Part shown: positions 46,707 through 56,400 of the stretch, one piece after another
Layout: every line of letters begins with the position of its first letter
Numbering within the stretch: the first letter of the stretch is position 1
NCBI GenBank assembly: GCA_009996615.1
Contig: JAACZU010000007.1
Coordinates: forward strand, 124,001 to 188,000
DNA length: 64,000 bases
Source: Rhodanobacteraceae bacterium
Lineage (GTDB): Bacteria > Pseudomonadota > Gammaproteobacteria > Xanthomonadales > Rhodanobacteraceae
Direction of reading: 5' to 3'
Program-made: the position numbers and the translations under genes
Notes under the pieces: model-generated
What the model saw: the letters and a program-made list of their open reading frames with translations, nothing else
Told to the model about the DNA's origin: nothing
Database searches by the model: none

Positions 46707-48683
46707 ATGATCAACAAAGAAGAAGGTGAGGTCACGCCGCCGTTCGAGATGACCGTCGATCTCAACGTCCTCGAACACCTCGGCATCAACCTCTATAGCA
46801 ACATCGCCGCTGTCCTTACCGAAGCGGTGGCCAACGCATGGGACGCGGATGCGTCCAGCGTGCAGATTCGCGTCGATCCGAACAACGAATGGATCGAGAT
46901 CGAGGACGACGGTATCGGCATGTCTGTCGATGACCTGAATGGCAAGTACCTGCGCGTTGGCTATCGCCGCCGCGACGAGGATGCGGAGCATGGTTGCAAG
47001 ACGGCCAAAGGCCGCCCTGTCATGGGCCGCAAGGGCTTGGGCAAGCTGTCGCTGTTCTCCATAGCCGATGTCATCGAAGTGCAGTCCGCCAAAGACGGCG
47101 GCAAGCACGGCTTCCGCATGACGGTGTCGGACATCAAGAAGGCCGTCCAAGACAAACAGAAATATCACCCCAAGCCACTGGCGGACGATGCGCTCACGGT
47201 GACGCAAGGCACGAAGCTGGTGCTGCGTGAAATCAAGCGGCAGCGTCTTGGCAAGGGCGTGGCCGCGCTGCGCAAGCGTTTGGCTCGGCGCTTCTCGATC
47301 ATTGGTCAGGCCAACGGCTTCGAGATCAAGATCGACGGCCTGCCCATATCGGCGACGGATCGCGGCGACCTGCCCAAAGTCCAGTTCCTCTGGACGTTCG
47401 AGGGCTACGAGCCGGAGGCCAGCACCATCGCGCACGTCGTGGAACGCGAATCGCTGCCCGCGCGGTTAGAGGCATGGGAAACGGCGTGGCGCGTGAGCGG
47501 CTGGCTCGGCACCGCGCGCAAACCCAAAGACCTCGACGACGACGAGGCAGGCAATCTGAACGGCATCGTGGTTTTCGCCCGTGGCCGCTTGTTCCATGAA
47601 AACGTCCTTGATCGCCTGAACGACGGGCGGCTCTACACCAAGTACCTCACCGGGCAGATCGAGGCGGACTTCCTCGATGCCGACGATCAGCCGGACATTG
47701 CCACCAGTGATCGCCAGCGCGTGCAGGAAGACGACCCGCGATACATCCAGTTGATTGCCTTTCTCGGCTCGCAACTCAACAAGCTCGAAAAACGCTGGAA
47801 CGAATGGCGCAGGAAGCACGAGGTCGAGAAGGCCAAGGAAACGTCTCCAGCCCTTGCGGAATGGTTGGACACGCTGCGTGAAGGCCACAGGAAGAACGCG
47901 GAAACGCTGATCGCCAAACTCAGCGCGCTGCCGGTGGACGATGAGGAGGATCGGAAGACCCTCTACAAGCACGGCATCCTCGCCTTTGAGCGCATGAAGC
48001 TGCGCGGCTCCACGGACGAGTTCGTGAGTGGCGTAGAAAGCGCCGACAAGTTGCTGGCTGTGCTCGCCGACCGCGATGCGCTGGAAGATTCCCTCTATCG
48101 AGACATCGTGCGATCACGGCTTGATGCCATCCGCTCGTTTCAAAAACTCATCGATGACGATGAGAAAGAAAAGGTGCTCCAGAAGTACCTGTTCGATCAT
48201 CTTTGGCTGCTCGATCCGTCGTGGGAGCGGGCGACTGGAACCGAAGTCATGGAAACGCGCCTGCTGGAATCAGGCATCGTTGTCGAGGATTTGACCAAGA
48301 AGGAAGAACTCGGCCGCGTGGACATCAAGTACCGCACGACGGCGGGCAAGCACATCGTGGTCGAGCTGAAGAAGGTTCAGCGTGCGATGAAGCTCCTCGA
48401 ACTTCAGGAGCAGGGCCAGACCTACGTGGACAAGCTCAAGAAGATTCTGCTTGCGCAGAACGAGCCGACACCGAACATCGAGGTCATATTCGTGATCGGG
48501 AAGCCAGTCGCTGAGGAAGCGACGAATCCAGACCGCCTCAAGTCGTCAATGGCTGCCGTGTCGCCGGGCAGTCGCATCGTCCACTACGACACGCTGATCC
48601 GTGGCGCGCAGGAAGCCTATTCGGCCTACATCGACAAGAGCAAGGAACTCGACAAGCTCGAAAACATAGTGAATAGGATTTGA
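46707..48683 (+). CDS. GHKL/HSP90-like (MORC-like) ATPase with C-terminal PD-(D/E)XK-like region
   Basis: LTEAVANAWDADASSVQIRVDPNNEWIEIEDDGIGMSVDDL, GRKGLGKLSLFSIAD; C-terminus GRVDIKYRTTAGKHIVVELKKVQRA; AAGGTGA 5 nt before ATG 46707. Confidence 0.82.
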   Translation: MINKEEGEVTPPFEMTVDLNVLEHLGINLYSNIAAVLTEAVANAWDADASSVQIRVDPNNEWIEIEDDGIGMSVDDLNGKYLRVGYRRRDEDAEHGCKTAKGRPVMGRKGLGKLSLFSIADVIEVQSAKDGGKHGFRMTVSDIKKAVQDKQKYHPKPLADDALTVTQGTKLVLREIKRQRLGKGVAALRKRLARRFSIIGQANGFEIKIDGLPISATDRGDLPKVQFLWTFEGYEPEASTIAHVVERESLPARLEAWETAWRVSGWLGTARKPKDLDDDEAGNLNGIVVFARGRLFHENVLDRLNDGRLYTKYLTGQIEADFLDADDQPDIATSDRQRVQEDDPRYIQLIAFLGSQLNKLEKRWNEWRRKHEVEKAKETSPALAEWLDTLREGHRKNAETLIAKLSALPVDDEEDRKTLYKHGILAFERMKLRGSTDEFVSGVESADKLLAVLADRDALEDSLYRDIVRSRLDAIRSFQKLIDDDEKEKVLQKYLFDHLWLLDPSWERATGTEVMETRLLESGIVVEDLTKKEELGRVDIKYRTTAGKHIVVELKKVQRAMKLLELQEQGQTYVDKLKKILLAQNEPTPNIEVIFVIGKPVAEEATNPDRLKSSMAAVSPGSRIVHYDTLIRGAQEAYSAYIDKSKELDKLENIVNRI

Positions 48684-48693
48684 GGGGGAGCAC

Positions 48694-51600
48694 ATGACAT
48701 GGAGTCCTGGACAGCTCGTCCGTCATATTGATGATCCGGCCAAGATCGGCACCGTCACCGATCAGACGCGCGCGCGTGCATCCGGCTCGCAATACCGCGT
48801 GAACTGGAATGGACGTCTGGATTGGCACTACGAGGAGGAGTTGGTCGCGGCCGATGCGGGTAGCGATGATCCTCTGGAGCTGATCCGAGAGGGACGTTAC
48901 GGGCGGGTGGATGACCTGCGCCAATTGCTGACGCACATCCATCTGGCCGGGCGGCTGTCGAACGTCGTCTATGCGATGGGTCTGACCCAGACCGACTTCT
49001 ACCCGCATCAATACAAGCCCTTGCTCACGCTGCTGGACTCGCCCGTCAATGGCCTGCTGATCGCTGACGAAGTGGGTCTGGGCAAGACGATCGAGGCGGG
49101 ACTGATCTGGACTGAACTGCGTGCCCGCTACGATATGCGCCGCCTATTGGTGGTGTGCCCCGCTATGCTGCGGGAGAAGTGGCGGTTGGAGCTTTCGTCT
49201 CGCTTCGGTCTCGATGCCCGTGTCGTCGATGCGGAAACGTTGCGGCAAGAACTGGCTTCGACCGAGCATCGGGAACGCGCGTGGATCGTCAGCTACCAGG
49301 GCATCCGCGTTCCGAGCGATTGGGACGCCAACGAGAGCGACAAGCCCAAGCGATCGGTTCGCGCCCGGCTCGCCGACTTGCTCTACCAGCACGCCGATCA
49401 AGAACCACTGCTGGACTTGGTGATCTTCGATGAAGCGCACTACATGCGCAACGAAGAAACGGGCGCATGGCGGACGGGCAGCTTGCTGAGGGATGTCAGC
49501 ACACACCAGTTAATGCTTTCGGCGACGCCGATCAATCTCGGTTCGGATGACTTGTTCAATGTATTGCGCCTGCTCGACCCAGATCATTTCGAGTATCCGG
49601 AGGACTTCCGAAATGTCGTCCTCGCCAATCGTCCGGTGATCGCCGCGAGCGACGTCGTGCGTGATCCGACGAGCGATGCCGACCAGATCATGGTGGCGAT
49701 ACGCGAAATCGAGTCGTCACGATGGTTCGAGCGATCCGAGCGCGTCGATCGCTTGATCGAGGAAGCGGAGGCGATTGAGGACTGGACGAACGACAGGCGT
49801 ATCGACATCGCCGCGAAACTCGAACGGCTCAACTTGCTCGCGCACATCGTCAGCCGCACGCGCAAACGGGAAGTGCAGTCCGACCGCGTGTTGCGTGACG
49901 TCACGGTGTTCGAGGCGGAAATGTCGCCCGTGGAGCGGGAGCTTTATCAGGCGATCACCGAAGGGACACGGGAGTATGCGCTGGCCAATGGCATCGAGCA
50001 CGGTTTCCTGCTCTCCACGCCGCAGCGCATGGTTGCGTCCAGTCCGGCCGCCTTGCTGCGGACGTGGCGCGACGACGGCCTCGACGCCGACGCCCTTGCG
50101 GCGGCAATGGACGAAATCGACGAAGATGAGGAAAAGCTGGCCGAACGGACATCTGGCCTCAAACAGTGGCTGGCGAGCAGAACACTGCCCCAGTTCGGGT
50201 TCGGCGACCTGAGCAGGAACGACTCGAAATTCGCCGAGCTTTCCAAGGCGTTCAAGCGATTCATGACCGAGGATCGAGACGCCAAGGCCATCGTGTTCAC
50301 CACCTTTCGCGGCACGGCGCGCTATCTCGTCGAGCGGCTTTCCGCCGAAAACGTGGAGGCCGGGTTGCTGATGGGCGGGGCGGAGTTCGACAAAGAGGCC
50401 GTGGTCTCCGGTTTCCGCGAGGACAGGAACTGCCGCGTGTTGGTCTGCACGGACGTGGCCGCCGAAGGCGTGGACTTGCAGTTCTGCCGCCTCGTCGTCA
50501 ACTACGATCTGCCGTGGAACCCGATGCGCATCGAGCAGCGGATCGGTCGTATCGATCGCATCGGTCAACAATCCAAGCGCATCTTGGTGTGGAACTTCGT
50601 CCACAAGGACACGATCGATGCACTCATCATTGCGAGGCTGGCCAAGCGCATCGGTGTTTTCGAAAGCACATTGGGGGAAACGGAGGAAATCCTCGGTCAA
50701 GTGCGCAAGCTCGAAGACGTCTTGTTGTCGAAGCATCTGACCACCGACGAAGAGGCGCGCCTGATCGAGGAAGTGGCGCTGGCGATCGAGAATGCCAAGC
50801 GCAAACAGGAAGAGCTTGAGCGAGAGGCAATCCAACTCGTTGCACACGGTCAGCAACTGCTGGCGCAGATCGAAGCCGCGCGCGGCGATGGAAAGATCGT
50901 CACCCGGCACGATCTGATTCGTTACGTCGATGGGTGCCTCAGAAACGTTCCCGGTTGTCGGATCAATGCTGCGCACGGTGATGCCGACACGTTCGACATC
51001 GGCTTGAGCCCGGGCTTTGCTGCGGAACTGGACGAGTTCGTGAGGCGGGAGAATCTGGTCGGGAAGACGGGTCTTGCCTCCGGCCAGACGAGGCGTTGCC
51101 GCTTCACCGACAGGATCACCGACAAGCCGAAACCCGGCGAGGAGATCGTCCATCGCTTCCATCCGATCGTTCGCTTCCTGTCGAGCAATGCCGACGGGTC
51201 GGCGGATCGCTTTCCGCTCTACGCCGCCAGAGTCGCCGCCGAAGGCATTGAGGCGGGCCGATATGCGCTGATGACTCGGCTGGCGAGCTTTTCCGGCGTG
51301 AAGGAAGAAGAACACCTCTTGGTCGCTGCCGTCCCTCTCGACGGTGAGCGATCCCTCGACGACCGGGTGGCGGAAGCTTTGCTCGACTCGGTTAGGAAGT
51401 CGGGGAACGACTGGCCGACGGTAGCGGTGGATGTCCTTGCGGATGCCGGGGTAGCCGCAGCGGAGCGGAGCGAGGAAATGCTCAGGGATCGGTACAAGGC
51501 GATCAAGGATGAGAAATGGCGCGAGAACAAAGACCGCGCCGACGTGCTTTCCCAACTTTTGGATGACCACATCCGAAAGAAACGCGAGGGGTTCGAGAAG

Positions 51601-51825
51601 CGGATCAGCAATCACGAATACTCTGCATCGTTGTATGGAAGTAGCCCGGATGGCAAGCGGCGCAAGGGCTTGGCGAATGCCGAACGCAAGAAAATGGAGG
51701 ATTTTCTGGCCCGGATGGAGACCCGTCGGGCGACGCTGGAGCGCAAAAGTCAGGCCTTTTCGGCCGAGACGCGCGACATCTGCGTCTTGCTCGTGGACGT
51801 GGTGCGGGCGGGAGGTCGTCCATGA
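48694..51825 (+). CDS. SNF2/RapA-type DEAH helicase (second SNF2 helicase of the locus)
   Basis: LLIADEVGLGKTIEAGLIWTELRARYDMRRLLVVCPAMLREKW, LVIFDEAHYMRNEETG, CTDVAAEGVDLQFCRLVVNYDLPWNPMRIEQRIGRIDRIGQ. Confidence 0.9.
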   Translation: MTWSPGQLVRHIDDPAKIGTVTDQTRARASGSQYRVNWNGRLDWHYEEELVAADAGSDDPLELIREGRYGRVDDLRQLLTHIHLAGRLSNVVYAMGLTQTDFYPHQYKPLLTLLDSPVNGLLIADEVGLGKTIEAGLIWTELRARYDMRRLLVVCPAMLREKWRLELSSRFGLDARVVDAETLRQELASTEHRERAWIVSYQGIRVPSDWDANESDKPKRSVRARLADLLYQHADQEPLLDLVIFDEAHYMRNEETGAWRTGSLLRDVSTHQLMLSATPINLGSDDLFNVLRLLDPDHFEYPEDFRNVVLANRPVIAASDVVRDPTSDADQIMVAIREIESSRWFERSERVDRLIEEAEAIEDWTNDRRIDIAAKLERLNLLAHIVSRTRKREVQSDRVLRDVTVFEAEMSPVERELYQAITEGTREYALANGIEHGFLLSTPQRMVASSPAALLRTWRDDGLDADALAAAMDEIDEDEEKLAERTSGLKQWLASRTLPQFGFGDLSRNDSKFAELSKAFKRFMTEDRDAKAIVFTTFRGTARYLVERLSAENVEAGLLMGGAEFDKEAVVSGFREDRNCRVLVCTDVAAEGVDLQFCRLVVNYDLPWNPMRIEQRIGRIDRIGQQSKRILVWNFVHKDTIDALIIARLAKRIGVFESTLGETEEILGQVRKLEDVLLSKHLTTDEEARLIEEVALAIENAKRKQEELEREAIQLVAHGQQLLAQIEAARGDGKIVTRHDLIRYVDGCLRNVPGCRINAAHGDADTFDIGLSPGFAAELDEFVRRENLVGKTGLASGQTRRCRFTDRITDKPKPGEEIVHRFHPIVRFLSSNADGSADRFPLYAARVAAEGIEAGRYALMTRLASFSGVKEEEHLLVAAVPLDGERSLDDRVAEALLDSVRKSGNDWPTVAVDVLADAGVAAAERSEEMLRDRYKAIKDEKWRENKDRADVLSQLLDDHIRKKREGFEKRISNHEYSASLYGSSPDGKRRKGLANAERKKMEDFLARMETRRATLERKSQAFSAETRDICVLLVDVVRAGGRP

Positions 51826-53456
51826 AGAGCTGGAAAGATCAACTGCGGGATCTCAAGAACGCACTGCGTGGGCCGGGACGCGGCAAGGAACAGGAACGAG
51901 GTGATGCGCCGCCCAAGATCGACTTCGACCCACCACCAGCGTGGCTGGCTGGTGGTCAGCCGACTCCGAAGAAGCCGCCTGCACGGAATCCCGTTCCGAA
52001 ACCTGCCGCTCCGGTCGCCGCAGTCGTGGCGCTCGCCACCAAGCCGCCGCGACCCCCAGCGGTTCCAACACCACCGCCATTCAAACCCCGCATCGACGAC
52101 GGATGTGTGCTGAACATGCCGGCGTGGAGCGATGTCGGCAGATTGTTGCAGCATCCCGAACATCGAGGTGAACGCTCGGCACCGATGGCTGTCAGAGTCG
52201 GGGTGGATTTCGGGACCGCTTTCACGAAAGTGGCGATTCGCGCAGGTGTCGATCTGGTACCGGTCGAATGGTCTGCCGTCACGGGAGACGATTCGGAAAC
52301 GGGGCGCTACGTGGTTCCCGGTTTCGTCGTTCGTGCGCCAGATGGCGAATTCTGCTGGCGGCGTCTCACCGAAGCTGATATTCGAGGGAACCTCAAGCTC
52401 CCGGTCATTGAGATGGCCGGGACGTATGAATGCCCGATAGCCACCGTGGCATATCTGGCGTTGGTCATCCGCTACGCGAGGGCGTTCTTGTACCGGAACG
52501 CGGAAATTGGACGCAAACTCGTGGGGCGTTCGCTGCGCTGGGAGCTGAACATCGGCTGCCCCACCGAACCACACGAGAACCCGAAGGTCGTCGATGTATT
52601 CCGGCGCATCGCCCGAACTGCGTGGCTATTGGCGGCGGAAGATCGGCTCGCAGAGCAAGACGTCTTGGCTGCATGGTCTTTGGCCGATTCTGCAATAGAC
52701 CTCGAAGCAGAACCGGGTGTCGTGCCGGAGTTCGTCGCCCAAATCGCGGGATATCTGGGGTCGCCGCAGGTAAAGGAAGGTCTGCACGCGCTGATCGACG
52801 TCGGTGCGGCCACCCTCGACGTGGCGACGTTCAACGTCGTCTTGCGAAATGATCGGGCATCTCCGCCACGCATACCCATCTTCTTTTCTGCGGTTCGTCC
52901 CCTTGGAACACACTATCTACGTCACAACCGTCATTCCAGACTCGGCCTCGATCTTTCGTGGAACGATGCAGCACCCGTCGAATCGTCCGATGACTTCGGA
53001 CAACGAAATGGAAAGCCTTTGGACGCGGTCGTGGCAGTCGATGAGGAATTCGTGGGACAAGTCGTCCGCTGCATCGTCGGCGTCATCGATGGAACCCGCA
53101 CCAACGCACGGGGAGACCCGCGAAGTGCGGCTTGGCGAGAGGGCTTGCCGATATTCGTCACCGGCGGTGGAGCGAATTGCATCTTGTATCGCCAAGCCAT
53201 CGGGGTGGTGCAACGGGAAGTGAGTTTGAGCGTGGGGCGGCGGCCGGATTCTTCGACGCATTTCCGACTCATCGAATTGAACCCAACTTCCGGCAATGCA
53301 CGACAAATCGAGGCGGGCGACAGGCTGACCGTGGCGCTCGGGCTGACGGAGGATGCCGAAAACATCGCTCGCGTCGTCCCACACCGGGACATCGAGCCGA
53401 TCACATATGGCATGCCGGAACGTGTCGATCACACGGATCTGTATGGAGACCGATGA
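51822..53456 (+). CDS. Hsp70/actin-like ATPase-fold protein with Pro-rich N-terminal linker
   Basis: Phosphate-1-like VRVGVDFGTAFTKVAIRAG, phosphate-2-like LIDVGAATLDVATFNVV; PTPKKPPARNPVPKPAAPVAAVV linker; ATGA overlap upstream. Confidence 0.75.
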   Translation: MKSWKDQLRDLKNALRGPGRGKEQERGDAPPKIDFDPPPAWLAGGQPTPKKPPARNPVPKPAAPVAAVVALATKPPRPPAVPTPPPFKPRIDDGCVLNMPAWSDVGRLLQHPEHRGERSAPMAVRVGVDFGTAFTKVAIRAGVDLVPVEWSAVTGDDSETGRYVVPGFVVRAPDGEFCWRRLTEADIRGNLKLPVIEMAGTYECPIATVAYLALVIRYARAFLYRNAEIGRKLVGRSLRWELNIGCPTEPHENPKVVDVFRRIARTAWLLAAEDRLAEQDVLAAWSLADSAIDLEAEPGVVPEFVAQIAGYLGSPQVKEGLHALIDVGAATLDVATFNVVLRNDRASPPRIPIFFSAVRPLGTHYLRHNRHSRLGLDLSWNDAAPVESSDDFGQRNGKPLDAVVAVDEEFVGQVVRCIVGVIDGTRTNARGDPRSAAWREGLPIFVTGGGANCILYRQAIGVVQREVSLSVGRRPDSSTHFRLIELNPTSGNARQIEAGDRLTVALGLTEDAENIARVVPHRDIEPITYGMPERVDHTDLYGDR

Positions 53457-56400
53457 TGAAAAATGATTCGAATACAGGCACGGCCTTCGTTTCCAACGCA
53501 TGGATCGCCGTCGATCACGGTCTCGGCACCGATCGCAGGCTCGCGCCCTATACGTTGGTCTTGAAGGGTGATCGTTCCCTGTATCAAGCCATCGCCGAGG
53601 ACGATTGGGTGCTCGTGCTGAACCCTGCCGGAGAGATCGTGCGTGCCGGGCGCGTGTTGCGGCTCCGCTCCGACCTTGAAACCACCACGATCTTTTTCGA
53701 CCGACTGTCCGTCGCCGATACGCCAGTGCCGGTCGCCAGTGTTTCGTTGGCTCCGCCGTCGTCGGGCAACGTCGGGCGCATCCAGTGGGACGAGTTCGTC
53801 GCGGCCCTGTCTTCGGCGCTGCATCAGACCGTGGGTGGCGTGCCGCCGGTCGAGGATCGGGCCTACATCCGCGAGCTGCTGCAACTGGCCGTGGTAGATG
53901 ATCTACTCGGCCCGGCGGGTGGTCCGCACGAACGCATCGTGGACATGAGCGTGCGAGACCGCTATCTGGTCGGCAAACTGGCACCGCGTGAAGATGCCCA
54001 GGGCGGCATCGAAGGACTGGAAGGCCCGTTGGCAGAGGAGGATGTGGAGGAGCCCACCGACCCCATCGTGCCCGGCCAGCACGAACCCGGTGCCGAGTTC
54101 GGCACGGCCACGGGGCGGGTGGAACCGGAATCGGATTCCTCCGACGAGATCGACGCCGCCAGTAATCAATCGCTGGTGCCCAGCAGCTTCGGCATGACCT
54201 TCTGCGTGGATGGCGATGCCGAGCGCATTGAGGTCGAGGCGCGTTGGGGCAGTTACGAGCGCGTGCCCAACGAAGAACACGAGCTGATGCGGCCCAATGG
54301 ACAGAAGGCCAAGGTCTGGCAGCGCATTCCCTGCGGCGGGAAGCTGGTGCTGCCGCTCGCTGAGGGTGTGATTCCCCATCAGGCACCGGACGCGAACCGT
54401 CCAGCAGTGCGGATTCAAGGCTCCATCCGCGGCAAGAACGCCAACGGCGACCGCTTGGTGACGCTGTTCTTGATCAACACGCAGGAAGAACCCGACACCA
54501 ACCGCGACACGGCATGGTTGTTCCAGCCGGAACTGATCGTGCGCGCGGAAGCAGAAGCATCCAAGCGCGCCATCTTCCGCCGCCGCCCGGTTCTGGACGT
54601 CGACGGGAACGACCCGGAGCGTGAATCGCTGGAGATGATCTACCGCAACCGCGTGGAGTTCGCGGTCGGGCACGGCGTCGCCATTCATGCCGAGACGGCG
54701 GACGACGTGACGCTGGCGACAGAGGTGCGCAGCACCGTGATGCCTCAATACGAAGTGCAGGTCACGGAGACACCGGGCCTCGACCCTGCCGACCGTCCGG
54801 CAATGAAGGAGATGGTGGCGAGCGGCCTGCTCGACATGCAGCGGCTCGCCACGTTGGGCGTGGACGAGTTGATCGACGCCCTGAACGTGCTGACGAAGGA
54901 CTACGCAGCTTGGATCGCCGAGCAACGCGGGCGCATCGGCAATGACGTGATCGGATACGACACGTCGGCGGTACAGGCGTTGGAGCAGTGTCAGGAAATC
55001 CAATCGCGCTTGCAGCAGGGCATCGACACGCTGAAGAATGACGGCAAGGCGCTGGCTGCTTTCCGTTTTGCCAACAAAGCGATGGCTATCCAGCGCGTGC
55101 GCAGCCTGTATGCGCTGGAAGTGCGGCGCGGGCGCGACGTGACGGTCGATCAATTCGACCTGCCGAAGAATCGGAGCTGGCGTCCTTTCCAGTTGGCGTT
55201 CCTGTTGCTGTCGATCCCGTCACTGGCCGATCCCACGCACCCGGATCGCGTGCAGCCGATGGAAGCCCATGCCGATCTGCTGTGGTTCCCCACCGGCGGT
55301 GGCAAGACCGAAGCCTACCTGGGCGTGGCGGCGTTCACGATGGCGATCCGCCGTCTGCAAGGCAAGCTCGGCGGCTACGACGGTTCGCGCGGTCTGGCCG
55401 TGATCATGCGCTACACCTTGCGCCTGCTGACCTTGCAGCAATTCCAGCGCGCCACCGCGCTGATCTGCGCGATGGAAAAGCTTCGGCGAGATGCTCTCGT
55501 GCAAGGTGATGAGTCGCTCGGCAAGGAGCCTTTCACCATCGGACTGTGGGTGGGCAACAAGGTGACGCCGGGCACGACCGAGGAAAGTCACTACGCCATT
55601 CAAGCTCTGCGTGATTCGGGAAAGAACAAAGCAGGACGTACTTCACCACTTCAGCTCACCAGTTGTCCTTGGTGTGGCTCTGCGATTGATCCTGGGAAAG
55701 ATGTCGTTGTCGATAAGGATCGTGGCCGAACAGTGGTTTACTGCGGAGACAAAAAGAGCAGTTGCACGTTCTCTCGCGGCAGGTCGAGCAGTTCGCCGTA
55801 TCCGGGCATTCCGGTGCTGACGGTGGACGAGGAGATCTACCACCGCCCGCCGACGATGATGATCGCCACCGTGGACAAGTTCGCCATGATGGCTTGGCGT
55901 GGTCAGGTGCGCACGTTGTTCGGTCGTGTGAATCAGGAATGCGAGCGCCACGGCCTGCTGTGGCCTGATTGCGATTGCACAGGCAATCACACCGCGTCGA
56001 AGAGTTCGCCAGCGGTCAAGGTCAAGAACGTTGCGCCGATCCGCCCGCCCGACCTGATCATCCAAGACGAGTTCCACCTCATCAGCGGTCCGCTGGGCAC
56101 GATGGTCGGCCTGTACGAGTCCGCCGTCGACGAACTGTCCGGCTGGACGCTTGATGGCAAGACGGTCAAGCCCAAGATCGTCGCGTCCACGGCGACAGTG
56201 CGCAAGGCCAAGGAACAGGTGAACAACGTGTTCATGCGGCGCGTTTCGGTGTTCCCGCCGCACGGCTTGGACGTGGAGGACAACTACTTCTCGGTGCAGC
56301 GCCCGATCGAAGAGCGGCCCGGCCGGCGCTATCTCGGCGTGTGCTCGCCCGGCAGCTCGCGGCCCGCGATGCTGATCCGTGTCTATACCGCCTTCCTCAC

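Noticed and set aside
49717-51615. 632-aa minus-strand ORF antisense to the SNF2 helicase
   Set aside because: No domain signature; antisense artefact
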